Notes under the pieces: model-generated
What the model saw: only the letters and a program-made list of their open reading frames with translations
The model's database searches: none
What the model was told of the DNA's origin: nothing
Translations under genes and position numbers: made by a program
In this document: positions 13,601-27,200 of the stretch, in pieces
How positions within the stretch are numbered: position 1 is the first letter of the stretch
Layout: each line of letters begins with the position of its first letter
Assembly: GCF_032854445.1 (NCBI RefSeq)
Contig: NC_088295.1
Coordinates: forward strand, 10,279,385 to 10,343,384
Reading direction: 5' to 3'
Source: Liolophura sinensis
Lineage: Eukaryota > Mollusca > Polyplacophora > Chitonida > Chitonidae
DNA length: 64,000 nt

Positions 13601-16600
13601 CTGAACCGACCATTACATTGTCCAATCGTATCATTCTCAGCCATTTCAACATGTTTTGTTTTGCTGCTTTTTGTTTTTGTGATCATCACCAGCTAATGAG
13701 ACGTACTGGCAAAGTACAATGTTTCCACTTATGTAATATTAGGGCTTTATTTTCGTCATGCTTTACCAGACTCTACATGGATTCCTGAAGAATCGCTGTG
13801 CGACAATCCACCAGAATCTAAACATAATACCATAAGGCAGTTGCTCTAGTGCATATATAAAAGAAGGGTGATTTTTAGGGATTCCAAGTTCATTGATCTG
13901 AAACAAAGTATAACAGATTAAAATAAAAATACATTAACTTGAATATGGATTCTTTTACTGGATTCCAAGTAGATTAGCTTAGGTTTATGGGAGTGAATAT
14001 TTTAGTATTAAAAGTTTATTAGTCATGACAAGTTTAAATTAGTCTAAATCAGTAACAACAATCACACACGAAAGGCAACACTGGTTTCAAAATGACGTAA
14101 CAAATCTGGCTTTCTGGACACTCACCATTGCTTTATTGTACTGATTTAACCCTATGATCCTTGTACTGTCTGTCATGTCTTTGCCAGGTCCAAATGCAAC
14201 ACACATCTCATTCTACAAATGGAAAAGTTATCAGAGTTCATAATTCATTGAGTTAAACATAACTTCAATGATGATCATACAGTCGAGTACATGAACAAAT
14301 GGTCTACTAATATTTAATATCGTGGGTTTCCCCTGAGCTCTCCCTGGTTTCCTCCCACCAAAATGTTGGCCACCCTTGCATAAGTGAAATATTCTTGAGT
14401 ACATTGTAAAACACCAATCAAATCAAATAAACAAATAAATAAATAGGAGGTTTAATATCACATGTCCCCTACTGAATCATCAGAATAATAGCTATGTCAA
14501 AGTCCACAATATCAGAACAATGGTGGTCATAAGTTTGTGAAGAAAGAACAAAATGACCTGAAACTACTTTCTTTCACCTATATAACTTCCTCTGGTTAAG
14601 CAATCTACGAAGTCTCAATTTAAATGACAACCCATTCTGAAAACTCTCCAAAAATGACAGTGCAAAAATGACCATGATTTGGTCAAAAATGAGTGAGACC
14701 ACCACAAACTTGAACTTATTCTGCATCAAGTCCTGTTGAAGACATGCAACAAGTTTCAATCAATATGATGTATTGTTTTGAAAGTGATTTCATGATGGCC
14801 TGGGGGATTGACAGGCTAAGTATACCAATAGTATTCTCTCCTCCCAAGCACTGTTACACGCACACTTACACAGAGTTAATTACCTTTCCATTGCAGGTGC
14901 TTGTTGGGTTGTCACAGGGTAGGCCAGTATCCAGACAGTGAGGGCCTTTAGTGTTTGGAGACACATCCCCTTCATTGCTCTGTGCAAATGCGGCCACAAA
15001 CTTTCCCTGTAATTATATAAAGGTGCTACCTCATTAGAACCAAAGGAAACTTCAGCTACTGCATTTGACCTAAAAATTCAACTATAGAATTTTTTTTTTT
15101 TTGGTTTTGGAGGAAAATAAAGATCCTCATCACAAACCTTTGGAAGTAAAACTTTTTCCCCAGTGGGATGTGATCCTAAATTGCAAGATGACTTAACAAC
15201 ATATTTTTAAGACCAACAGAACTCTTAGCAAAATTTAAGGTAAAACATGCTACATACCATAAATCTGACGTGTATAAGTGAATCAAATAGTTGTATCAAA
15301 TACTTTACAATCTTAAACAAAATTATTATAATGAAAGAATTTTGTATAGAAGACCACCTTCACACACTAGTGTCATATTAATTGAAAGAGACAACTAAAA
15401 TCTACATTGTGTTATCCCAGGAACAGTCAACACTGGGTAATTACTGAACAGTCTGGGTAAACATGAAACAAAACAGACAAGTGTACGCAGTGATATCACA
15501 ACTTACCTGTCCAGGTAAGGTCCCTTTGTTCATTTCCCTCTCGAATAGCTGTGAGGCATATCCCTTATTATCACCACTGATCAAGCGATTTGTGTTGTTC
15601 ATACTGGTGCAGTGAACTGCAAACCAACTGACAGAAGAAAACAACACATACACTGACAACCTTCAATACTTCTAACAGCTGTCTTTATGTGATTAGGTTT
15701 TGTTTTTAAACCAACCATTTCCCTTATCGGAGAAGAGTCCGGGTTATGTACATGTAGATTTGAGGCTTTATCCAAAAGCCAAGACATATTTGTATACATT
15801 TCATGCAGTTCTCTCTATCCTAAATGAACAAATGAACTCTCTTTAATGCCCACGTTAAACAAATCTAGACACTCACTGCTAAGCAAATCACACTCAGGCT
15901 TGCCAACGAGATGATTTCCTGCAATCTGTGGGATATTTCAGAGCTGTTGTTGGTGTACAACTGCACATTTATAACCCACTAACTGTTTAGTGACGCTTTT
16001 GCAGTCGCACACTGCAACTGTTATATGTAATAAAAGAATCTGAAATGCAGCCTAATTATGTTATGGCAAGAAGGAGGGGGAGGAGGCGTTGATTAGGGTT
16101 TGGGGGTTGGTAGGGTAGTGATGTCGCTGTCAACAACCTGCCCTGTCTGAGGAGAAATCTTCTTTGAAGTCTTGTTTAATCCTTACCTAATCATTCCGAT
16201 GCCATTCCCGTTACGGTCCACAAACTTCAGCACTGTCATGTTTTTATCCACATTGTGAACATATCTAAGTAAGACAACATAGCATTGTATATGTAATTAG
16301 CTGCTAAACATTCAACAAAAAGGAAATACATAATATTAAACTTTAAATAAACGTTATCACTACATGACTTTTATGTAATACTTACTGAAAGGTAGACGCC
16401 ACTTATATAAAAGTAGTCAAACATATCACATTATTTGGTGACATCTGGGATAGTATATTTTGCAGTAACATAAATAAACAGACAGGACATCAAGATTTGA
16501 ATTTTTTTACCCCAATGCTTATAAGCCTACAAGATTCAAAAGCCACAAGACATAAACTTATTCCTTACATGTATTAACTGCCTTACACAACAAAGGGCTC

Positions 16601-19600
16601 ATGGACTTGTACCGACGACGGCCAGCATTATGGTGGGAGGAAACTGGGCACAGCCCGGAGGAAACCCATGACCATCAGCAGGTTGCTGCCAGACCTTCCC
16701 ACTTATAGCTAAAGAGTATATATTAAATGACAAACACAATAAAGCAATTATTAATATGCGTATGTATTCTACAAAATCAACGCTAACCAGCAACAGAAAT
16801 AACAACAACTCACTTTGCCCTCTCTTCCCCAGGGTTATTAGCATAAGCTGTTGGGCTTCGATTGATGTTAGAGTCCAGAAGTTCCCCTTCATTCATGTAA
16901 ATATTGCCTGGCTGCACAGACTCGTGGGCATTCTTCACACTCTGTTTAATAGATCAGGTCTTTCTTCATATGCATACATAACTATAACACACTTTAAATG
17001 AAAATGCAAACACAATGCGCAATCTGATTGGTTTCCATTTTTTATTCTTTCATTGTTGGTTAATGCCATACTTAATCATTTTTTGCCGATATGGTTATGG
17101 ACAGATTGCCAAGACAAAACCACTGACCTTTGGCAAGTTATTATAATGTCAAACGTTTCCATATGTGAGCTGATGGTGAGTTTCTCAAAAAGGCCTGAAA
17201 ATACCTTACATAACCTCCTTATTACATTAGCAATCATCTGTTCTCCTGAAATTAGTTGATTTCTGTTTTTCAACTTTTAAACAAAAACAGTCTGAAATCA
17301 ATGAATTGAAGGAAAATTGAATCCCATCGCTTCATATCTTTGGTTAAAGTGATACTCTTCAAACTTCCTACAAGATGCATGAGAGAAAGACAATAAAGCA
17401 CTTACTCATATGTCAAACACTAAGGGCCTGAGAACAATGGAAGCTGGGGAATCTTGAACATTATGTGTCCAAGAATAGTAGTATTGTGTGACCTAGCAAG
17501 TAAAAGGTGATGAACACCTTTACCACTTTGAAACAACCTGCTTCCACATTGTGTTCCTGCTTGTTTCAGTTTTTTAGAATGCTGCAGCCAGCTTAAACAA
17601 GGGGTTTCTGAAATAAAAAGGTATGTTTTACCTGGACAACACCAGCCACAAAAGTGGAGTAGGATTCCTTCACGAAGCCCAGAGAGGTGATGTCAAAGAG
17701 GAGGTACTGGTGAAAGCCGCCAGGGCCAGAGTGGGTGTGGATGCCACTTATCACCACGTTTCTCTCTGTGTAGAGGTCTCCATACACGGCCTTTAGCCTA
17801 GAGATTACCTGGCCACATAGACAACAATAACACACTGCCTAATACTGTCACTCAGACCTGAGTAGCTACAGTAGATACCCAACATAAAGCTTGCCTTTTG
17901 TGCATTACACCAATAATTTCTGCAAAATTAAGGTAGGCCAACATCACTAACGTGGAAAGAAGATGAAACAACTGTTTTAGGCAAAATGCTCAATAAAATG
18001 TTTGATATAAAGCCCTTTTCAAGATGCTGACAGAGTGACCCAAAACATTTTTTTAAGAATGGCAAAGCAGAAGGAAAAATGATTGCCTTTTTGAAGTCAA
18101 AACTAGATTTTTCATCCAAATTAAACAGGGATTTATAGAAGTCGATTTAATGAACTGAAAATCAGGTAAAAAATGTCCAAGGGAGGTAACTTATTTATGA
18201 AATTCTACTCACAGTCAATACAATACTATATTAATAAATGAACACTTAAATAACTTCGGAAATGTTTTTAATTAATTCTCATGAATACTTTCATTGAATG
18301 CCAATTCCACCTGTAATGTATCCATTTGTGTGACATTGTTAGCATTTTATTTTTTCAAGCTCTACTTCTTACTTTTTAGCGTAAATTTGTTAAACGCAGT
18401 AATGTGTAGGGAATTCAATATGCCAACATTAAAGAACAGATGGAAATACTGCGATTTAGCTTTTCTTCACAAAATTGTCAATAGCTATTTTAACTGCACT
18501 TATTTAACAGGTGTTGTCTCATACCATGTTCCTGTATGAAGTTTTATGAATCCACTTTGTTTTACACCATGGCGAGCAGAATTAATATTCGGAAAAACAG
18601 TATTTGTGTTAGAGCGCAAAGATATTTCAATGTTCTCCAACAGGGTCTTAATATCAATACATTAACAGGTTAATAGGTTTAGGCATCAGTGCAAAGAGTT
18701 GTTGCTATTCTAGTGTTTTGAAGCATATATCAGTGTTTGACACTGTATTATATACATCACGGAAATCTAATCTTGGTTTATTTACATACTATATGTAAAC
18801 AATGCATATTTGTTCTGTATCAATTAAATATACTACTGTTATTGGTCCTGTTACATGGCCCATATATGGACCTGTTGGATTTGATGTGAAGAAAACAAAA
18901 CAAAACAAATTACCTTGCCCAACATCCAAACAGTTTTTATCCTAAAAAAGATTTTTTGATGTGAAAGTTGACAGAAATCTTTACACAAGTACTCACTAGA
19001 TAATAAAATTTGATTTTGTCTATAAAACCTCAATTCCTCAATTCAGATTACCTCAATTCAGATTTCAAATCAGCCAATAAAATTTATTTAAACTCAATTT
19101 AGCACCCCAACAAAACTCAATTTCTGAAGTTTGGTTTGTAAAATTTCAATTTCAGTGAATTCTAAGACAGTATAAAATTTCAGAAGGATTAAGGTAATCC
19201 CCACCTCTAATTTAATGAGCTGAGAGACCATTCCTGTGTCTACACTGATGAAAACCACCCTTGTCTTGTTATCACTGTCCCCAATGATGAATGCTCTGCT
19301 GTACTGACGGAAGTGGATTCCCCTCGCTGTTTGACCAGGATTAGCATAACCCATCTGAAAACATCAAAAATACTGTGTGAACTTGGGAAAACCCTAGGCT
19401 GTGTAAGCCTCTGTCTAAAGTCGATAAAAATGGTAGAGAATCTGAACATGTCACATATAGATCAGTTTGTATCTTACATTACTAACACACTTAATAGGTG
19501 TTTAGTATTCAAATAAAAAAAACATATATACATTATCCCTAAACTAGGTCCCAGTGTTTTATGCTAGGAGGAAATCTAGCAGAGCTCATGGGAATTCAGA

Positions 19601-20439
19601 GCCCCTATCCATGTAGCTGATAACTTAATTCCTGACCGAGGGCCAAGTCACAGCCAATAAAGTAGGAGCTGTATTTTTAGTCTATGGCTAGTCAAACTCT
19701 GCAAGCCAAATATTAATCTGTATCAGTAACATTAGTGGTAATAAATTTTAGATATTTCCTCTGAAAATATGCGTAGGCCTACTACGACTGTGAAACTTTC
19801 ATGCTGGGTGAGATATGGCAAAGAGACATGCTCTAGGTACTAAGTTAGTAACATGTTTACTGCTCATAAGCAACTTCTACAGCAAAATAAATGACACTCA
19901 ATGATAAAGTTCACCTAAAGGAGCTCTAATATATCCGTTTGGAGAAGCCGGATCAATCCCAGGTCAAGTCATATCAAGGATTTTAAAAATGGTACTTGTT
20001 GCTGCCTTGCTTGGCGCTCAGCACTGAGAGGTTAGAGCCAGTATCAGTATAATGCCTGGGTGAGGTGTCATGTCAGGTGTCTTTGGCATGATACTACAGT
20101 GAAAGCAGCACTTCCGCAGCATAGATTTGCCCTGCCACCAGAAAACACACGATATAAACACGCACCTAATGACTCCTCATCACCATGAAAACTTGTTAAC
20201 TATATGACGTAAGACATTAAGCATTCATTCATTCATTCTGATTGGAATTGTAGTCCGTCCATGTGCCTGAAACTGAAAGCTACAAATTCAGGTAAATGAA
20301 AGTGTACCATGTCAACTTCTGCGGCTGGACCCGTGATGTCAGCTATACCAGCACCAACAATATAGTTGATGGCACATCTTACGTAAGTAATCAAACAAAC
20401 AACAATCAGTCCACCAAACGTCACCCTTTTCCAAACCAT
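7649..20439 (-). CDS. ASAH2: Neutral ceramidase, complete 19-exon gene
   Basis: It hydrolyses ceramide to sphingosine and fatty acid at the cell surface or in secretory compartments. Exons in transcript order: 20439-20308, 19354-19205, 17808-17632, 16941-16814, 16264-16187, 15627-15507, 15006-14884, 14212-14126, 13351-13247, 13145-13064, 12838-12726, 12517-12423, 12255-12216, 11385-11293, 10785-10690, 10341-10198, 9867-9814, 8478-8390, 7886-7649. All have gt/ag borders and matching phases; the sum is 2145 nt, 714 aa plus stop. The protein starts with a hydrophobic signal or anchor (FGGLIVVCLITYV), then GAGIADITGPAAEVD. Zinc-ligand motifs of the family are present: GIHTHSGPGG, WFAVHCTSMNN, VPGEFS and DYITTFEEYQ. 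The nucleophile motif NEGDVSPN is intact. The C-terminal immunoglobulin-like domain ends GHHKSIGGTITPYKG..FKV. There is no mucin-like stalk after the signal, unlike the human protein. No frame breaks were seen. Confidence 0.96.
7930..8170 (-). mobile_element. SINE, second family ('cttggcgctcagcactgag' core)
   Basis: In minus orientation it reads a 'gttgctgac..cttggcgctcaacactgagag' core and later 'gtgtcatgtctggtgtctgc' and 'gcatgatacctcagt'. The same blocks in the same order occur in plus orientation at 19925..20200. It lies in the last intron of the ceramidase gene. Confidence 0.7.
8690..9655. repeat. Minisatellite, about 28-bp unit, in a ceramidase intron
   Basis: More than thirty imperfect copies of 'tgtaacactacactgtctat' followed by 'atttgaga' or 'attggaac'. 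Two alternating variants ('tatatttgagatg' and 'tatactggaactg') suggest a higher-order dimer of about 56 bp. The array lies in the intron between ceramidase exons 8390-8478 and 9814-9867. Confidence 0.88.
11395..12068. repeat. Minisatellite, about 37-40 bp unit, split by a SINE
   Basis: Imperfect copies of 'agtacacacatcaacaattt' followed by 'cacattnggtaaacaa'. Two blocks (about 11395..11480 and 11750..12068) flank a tRNA-like element. The array lies in the ceramidase intron between exons 11293-11385 and 12216-12255. Confidence 0.8.
11560..11745 (+). mobile_element. tRNA-derived SINE inserted in a minisatellite
   Basis: The sequence ggctgagtagtctagacggt resembles an A box and ctggtttgaaacctgc resembles a B box, followed by 'tatattcagaaaagtttaaa'. 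Repeat units of the surrounding array continue on both sides. Confidence 0.6.
13463..13590 (+). mobile_element. SINE 3' part, mollusc-type tail
   Basis: It shows cgtgggtttcccc, then 'ggtttcctcccaccataatg', 'tataagtgaaatatacctgg' and the end 'gtaaaacaccaatcaaataa'. It lies in a ceramidase intron. Confidence 0.75.
14318..14448 (+). mobile_element. SINE 3' part, mollusc-type tail
   Basis: It has the same blocks as the 13463 copy: cgtgggtttcccc, 'ggtttcctcccaccaaaatg', 'ataagtgaaatattcttgag' and 'gtaaaacaccaatcaaatca', with an (aaat)n end. It lies in a ceramidase intron. Confidence 0.75.
16600..16705 (-). mobile_element. SINE fragment, antisense copy
   Basis: The minus strand reads 'gtcatgggtttcctccgggc' then 'tttcctcccaccataatgct' and 'ggccgtcgtcgg', the central block of the same family as at 13463, in reverse orientation. 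Confidence 0.7.
19925..20200 (+). mobile_element. SINE, second family, sense copy
   Basis: It carries 'gttgctgccttgcttggcgc' and then tcagcactgagaggttagag, gccagtatcagtataatgcc, 'tgtcatgtcaggtgtctttg' and 'gcatgatactacagtgaaag'. It is homologous to the inverted copy at 7930..8170. It lies in the first ceramidase intron. Confidence 0.72.
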
Positions 20440-21265
20440 GATGAGACAACTGCGCAGACGTTAAAGTAGACCATGTGAACTGACAGATGGTCACGTGATA
20501 GCATCGAGTCGAGTCCATAAAAAGTCCAGGGATTGAGGATGTCCAAACATATCCATTGATGCAAATATCGTGGGCGATATGCCATACGATAATTTAAGTT
20601 AACATTATTTATTATTTTGCATACTTTCATTTATTAAATAATGGTTTCTTAACGTAATGTAAAAATTAAGTCTTCTACCGCTTGTTCCATATTCTCCCCT
20701 TCTTCAAGTAAATAGACAGTCCCAAAGGGTGAGGCAAATGTTTGACAGGCACTTCGTAACAATTGCAGCTCCAAATTATGAACATGGACTTTTTTTTCAA
20801 CATGCTGTCATCAGAGTTCTAAAATTCAAACATTTATCAACAGTGTTTAATACTATGTCTATTCGGTAATTATTGTACAACCTACTCGTTGTAACTCTCC
20901 TGTAATTTGTTGAACAGAGCAGGCAAAGTCCGTTTCGTTTTCGTGTCATATACGTACCAGATGTGAAAAGGAGCACCGAGCGTCTAGCCCCCGGTAACTT
21001 GATACACTGTGGAGACTTGGATAGGAGGTTGTCGTCCGCAGCAGCCCTCAGAGTTTGTCCGCAAAGTTTCGGCAGCAGTTGATGCTCGGCTGAGATTTGT
21101 CACGTAAGCCATCGTACGACGTGTACAACTTCCAGAAAGTTCAACTTCAAGAGAGCACTGTGCCGTCCAACGCAAGCCAATTTTAAGAAGAATGTGGATT
21201 TCTCTGTAGTTTGGAAACTCTTGCCCAATTCTTAGTTGCCTCCTTCATCGATTTTGACTGACAAA
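20440..21265. promoter_or_regulatory. Shared head-to-head promoter region of ceramidase and P4HA
   Basis: The two start codons (20439 on minus, 21266 on plus) are 826 bp apart and diverge. The stretch 20960..21180 is visibly richer in C, G and CpG than its surroundings and has no open frame of interest, as expected for a promoter or 5' untranslated exon. No TATA box could be placed with confidence. Confidence 0.55.
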
Positions 21266-24200
21266 ATGCAGCTTTCCAGTTTGAATGAAATACTTTTTGT
21301 ACTTGCCTGCGTGGCACATTTTGCGCATGCCGAACTTTTCACTGCAGTTGTGGAACTTCAAAAAGCTTTGTACGCAGAGAAAGAAGTTGCAGGAGAGCTG
21401 AGAAAATACATCCGATCAGAAGAAGAAAGACTTGAAAAATTACGAGCGTGAGTATGACTTTGGAAAGTAGATTTTAATTCAGAATCAGATGGCAATAATT
21501 AGTATGAATGTTGTTGTGGGTTAAAGGAACTTGCATAAAATAGCCAATATCATTGTGGAACGTTCAACGAAGCAAACTATAGGTCATGTAGGTGACAATA
21601 AAGAAGACATTCCAACAAATTATGCAAAGAAAAAGACTTGTGGCACACAGTAATACTCTTATGTTTGTGAATAGCTTGTGAATCATTCAATATAATATGG
21701 AATCGTTAGCTCAAGAGGCTGAAGAAGAATAGAATAAGTAATTATTTAGTAACAATGTATAAAACATTGAATGGTTGATTCCTTATTGAATATATTTAAA
21801 TTGGATACACATTCTCTTAAATACGGGTTCTTTTGTGTACTTGTATGTAGTGGTTTGATATCTTGCAGTAATTAAATTAATCCCGATAATTCAACTCCCA
21901 CAGGCTTGACAGCATCCTTATGTTAGGAGGCTTGTCTGGTACCTGGCCATGGTTGGTGTCATCTGCCCATAAACCTGGGTACTTTTAATGTGGAATAGGC
22001 ACTGGGACTTGGTCAAGTGGTCAAGTGCTTGTGGGCCACTGGTGATGATAAACAGTTGATGTCCCTTATGTGGTCATCTGCACAGTCTTACATTCATTGA
22101 AGACCACTTGTCTTCAGTTAGTATAGTGTGCTTATCTGTACGTCACTTGTGGAAAAGTTTGTCAGTAACTTCCCATAGGTCAGTGGTTTTCCCCAGGCAC
22201 TTTGGTTTCCTCCATTTGTGAAAGTGACTTTCATCACATAGTGAAAAATTCTTCAGGACGTCATTAAACAGCAATCAAATAAATAGATTAACTTGTGCAT
22301 GGATCTAAATACAAATCTTCGAAATAACAGCAAACATTCGAATTCTCTTTAATGAAGTTTAGGAGTCAGTGGGAAAGTTTCACATAAGAAGGGCTTTCCA
22401 GTTTTCCATTCATTCAAATTTCACCTCGTTTTGTTAAGCTACATTGTGCCTACTGTTAGACTGCTAAATTTTAGTACTAGAAAAATACATGGTAACGATG
22501 TGCCTGAAAAAGGAGAAAGAATGATGATTATGGAAATCCTGATAGAAGTTCTTTTTCAAGTATCCCCATCCTGGAGATTTCCCAGATAGTTATGGGTTTC
22601 CGAGGGTCTTAAAGAGGTTATACCAGAGATTATTGGTATCAGACCACAAATTGATTTTTTGAAATTCCATCACTTTGGTACTCATATTATTAAAACTTTC
22701 AAAAAGTATAACTGTTGGCTTGTTTGTTTTTTTGGTAAGTATTTTGGTATACAACAGTAACTTGTAAACACATACCACAAGACAAAGGAATTAAAGGTAA
22801 TATACAATGTACATGTACGAATGTATACTGAGCCCCAACATGTACTGCAGAGGAATTAACAATATGTACAGTACACCAAGCCCTGCCCAGCTATGTGAAC
22901 CTGAGCTTATTTAATTTTCTGTCTGACATGCACATGGAATTGTAGAGCAACCCACATTATACATTTGTACAAAACATTTTAATACTGTTTAATAATATGT
23001 TTAACACTGATGAATCTGTTATTGTCAGCAGTTAAAATTTGAAAAATTTGATTTGCTCATTTTTATAATGTTTTTTTTTTCTTTTTTGGCCCTTCACAAT
23101 CTGCACTGTAGCTTTTTTAAGTAGAGTGCATGTAGGCAATGTTTTAATAAGTTGCAGTGTGCTGATCCACAGTGTGCACAGGTTGAGGCTACCACATCTT
23201 GTGTGACATTTACCTGGTTTTAATTTATGCACTTATGAAAGAAATACTTGTCTGACAGCTAATGCCTAATGTCATATATTCTCCTTTGTGAGACAAAAAA
23301 AAATACTGGTATACTAAAAAAATAAATAAAAAGCCTGTTTAGTTATTATAAATATAAAAAATTATTTCTATTTTGAACCTGTTTTCAATATATGTAACCT
23401 GCACCTCTGGTTTTGATTTAGTAATTTATTGTTCTATTCCTCACCTAACTTTGACGTATAATAATTCAGTTTCTCTGCTTTTTCTTACAGAATAGCCAGC
23501 GATTATGAGCGGCATGCTAATTTAGCTTTAGGAAACACAGAGTACTATTTAGCAAATCCAGTCAATGCGTTTTTACTTGTGAAGAGGTTCACTCTGGACT
23601 GGGGAAAATTAGACAGCTTGCTCAGCACTCAAGCCAATACAGGTAAGTTATGAATCATGTTTTTGTTTTGCTCTTGTGGAATTTTTTTCTTATAAAGGAA
23701 GATCTTGAAACATTGAATCAAAAAAGTTTATTGAAGGAAGGACAGTGGAAGAAAGACATCTGAAACTTACTGACAGGCAATCACTTCACATTTCCTGTTT
23801 TAATTCTGCAAAAAAAACTTTAAATAGGAAGACAATACTTAAGACAAGATAGTTTTTTTTTTTGATGTTATAGTGGTGTATTAATCAGATGAATTTCACA
23901 CATCAAACTATGATCTTGTTGAAAACAAAGTATCTTTAAAAAAAATAAAATATTTTTGCTTCTTAAAAAGCTGAAGGCATTAAATTTCAAATTGTGTGTC
24001 AGTTGATATCTGTTCAAATCAAGCCTTTTCCCAGAATGGATATAGGGGTTCTTACTTCAGCCCTGCCCCTAAGCCACTTAACATGGGAGGTTTATGACAA
24101 ACAACATGTATGAGATTGTTGCAAACACAAGTCCGTACCTCTGTGATCAATTAATTTCACGTAATTAGGCCTGTAAAATGAAAGTCGTGCCTCAGTGACC

Positions 24201-27200
24201 CCAACAGACTGAATTACATAATTACATTCCTATTTCTTTAGGAACCATTTGACTAGGAAATAAAGATGAAAGGCATTTCACCAACTTGTGGCTAGTAGAT
24301 ATTTTACCTGTTCATGGGCTACTTTTGATAATAAGTATCCTATATGTACTATGATGTCTAACCTTGCCAAGTTTTTGCTTGAAAACCATGTTTTCTTCCT
24401 AAATTGTAATACACATGTAATCACCAACACACATGTAATCAGTAGCGAACATGTGTCACAACAGATTGAAATATTGAAACAACATTTAAGCCGGGCCTAT
24501 GCCAAGTTCAAATCTCAACTATCTGCCGGGTGGCACTGCGCTTATACCGTCCACGAATATTGTCTGAGGGAACAAGCCGTAATGATGGTCTGGTTGAACT
24601 GTTTCTTTATGTCATAGGACATTATTCAGGAGTGTTATCAGAGTAGGTTTCAGTCAGTTATGGGCTCAGGAGAGAACTCACATCAATAAACCTGCCTTTA
24701 GTTTTATAAGCATTCATAATGTTCGCTAAGATAAAGTCTGATAGTTATTGGTTACTGAAATCTTTGTGTGAACATTTTAATTTCTATGTAAGTTGTCTAA
24801 AACCAAGCTTTTAACGTTAGATTTCTTTCGGGTTATGCTAGCACAGTACAATACCCACCAATGCGATCGCTTTGAGTGCAAGTCCAGCTTATGCTGGCTT
24901 CCTTTCCAGCTGTATGTGGGAAAGTCTGCCAGCAGCCTGCAGATGGTCGTGGGTTTCCCGCGGGCTCTGCCCGCTTCCTCCCACCATAAGTGAAGTATTC
25001 TTGAGTACGACATAAAACACCAATCAGATAAATAACTTCTTTTGTACAGGGTTTTCATTTAGAATTAGGGGAGGAGGTCAAAGCTCCAAAAGTAGGCAGA
25101 TGAACTGAAAGCAGTTATGTCACAATTACCATTGATTTAAAATTAAATCTTCTAATTGCTTCATTTTCTTTTCTCTTTGATTATTTTAGTTATGTTTTCA
25201 ATCTTTAGTTCCTCTTGTAAGTGTCAAAATAAGATCAACTAACCAGTTAGGATGATGTATTCCTTGTGTTAATACCACTTTACCAGACAAGAACAGTATA
25301 GATTGGCACTGTCTGTGTTATAAACGAGCAGTAATTAGAGTAATTGGGAACAAGGAAATGTTTTACAGCACATGTGCTGTCACCTTATTCATGTAGGAAA
25401 CCCACAAAACTGTTTTGATGTACGGGATAAATCTGTCTGGTGGACAGCTCTTAATTAGGACTGCTCGACTGGCCGAACCTGTGATTATAGGATCCAATTT
25501 ACTGACTGTCCCTCAGCGGACGTCCTCAATAAATAATTAGTGATTAGAATGAGAAAGTAGAGAGATTCTATTCCACGCGTCTCCGGTATGACGGTGACAT
25601 ATGTTGCTTTGAAGCAGACGCTGGTCTGTTGTCGGCAGATTTACCTGTATTTAGAGCTCGCAAAGCTGGTGTCCTGGTGACAGCTCGTTTTTTGTAAACA
25701 AAGCTTGATAAATTCATCTTACCTAGAGTGAGAAGGTCTACACCATAGCAGAGACACTTGTGCTTCCTGTGTTACTAGGTGTCTGGTCATTAGAACAGCA
25801 GGGTTAGGAAGGAATAAGGTGTCCTTTAGACTACCTACTGTGAGCATGGGCATGGATGCTGTGCCAGATAAAGGGTTGCATAATGTAGGTTCCTGATTAA
25901 TGCCTGGAAGAGCTGTCATCGCTTTGAATCATGGCAACCTCTGTAACAAAGAGAATTTTTTTTTACATCATTTCACCATTGTGAAAGCCTGTCATGCCTG
26001 TAATTACTTTAGTTTGACGTAAATTGACACCATAATAAAAGGTCTGAATTGTACAATTTGTATGTATGTAGTGGTGAACATGTCCTGTAATCTCCTTTTG
26101 CTTGTACAGTTGAAAATTTGCATGCCAAATAGTCCTACTAGGAGCATGAAAATTTTTTTTGTGAACATACTGCATACCATATTGTAATTTCGTTTCTATC
26201 CAGATTAGGGCTTTCATACCTTCATTGATATGTTACGGACGTTAGGGATGTGAAAGAGGTTTTACAAAATCTTGGACAGTTTTGACAGGGTGTATTTCCC
26301 CATTCTGACTGTTCGATTGAGCCCTGGTCATGATGAGTGGGAAAGTCTGTTGGTGACTTGCTAAAGGTTGATGGGTTACCCTCGGCACCTCACTCCACCC
26401 ATAAAACCCACCATGATCACAGGTGAAAAATCCATGAGTATGGCAGTTAACCACAATGAAGCCAAGATGTTAACTGCCTACTTTTATCCCCAGAATTGCA
26501 TCACATTTAATCTGGATAAATCCATGTAAATATATCTTTCTTTTTTATGATAAACTTACATTAGGGATAATAATGGATTAATAGAATGCTGAAGAAACCT
26601 TACATCTACAATTTTAGTATGGTGGGCTCTTGTACTGTATTATGTGGTAAACCTTGCTTGAGTACGGCATAAAACACCAATCAAATAAATTAATAAATAA
26701 ACTGTGCCATGCAGTATTCATTGTTTCATTGATTTATTGGATCTATTGAAACATTAATTATGATGTCACTGAACATTCGTGACTTGTCAGTCCTTGATTA
26801 ATTTCTAGTCCTGAATATTTTATAATGAAAGATGCCTACACATGCATCTCCTAGTACCAGAATTGCTTATTAATTAAACATTGCATGGCAAGTTTAGTTG
26901 CAGATTGTTTTATGAAAACTCTCTCAATTGTTTAAGTCCATATTTATCGGCATATATACATGCAGTGAAAACAAATTTAGGTTGATGTTTACCATACTCT
27001 AACAAGCCAGTGTACAAGGACTTGAGTGAGTCAAATGTGTTGCAAATACAAGAGATCATAGCATAGCACAACTGTGCAGTATTGTGTAGTGTTTAGTACA
27101 GTCTAGTCAATGTTATGGACCAGTGTCTAATTGCCATTTGTGCATGCAGGAAAATGATTTCCCCATAAACAGATGGTTAAATGTTAAAACTTGCCTGATT

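Noticed and set aside
13831-13897. Possible extra ceramidase exon (minus strand, INELGIPKNHPSFIYALEQL) with ag and gt borders
   Set aside because: The neighbouring exons (..NQYNKAM and ELYKSAS..) already join exactly as in the family, and 67 nt would break the frame. It could only be a poison exon; no other support.
24288-24617. 109-residue plus-strand open frame
   Set aside because: Intronic in P4HA, no recognisable domain, no splice or promoter support.
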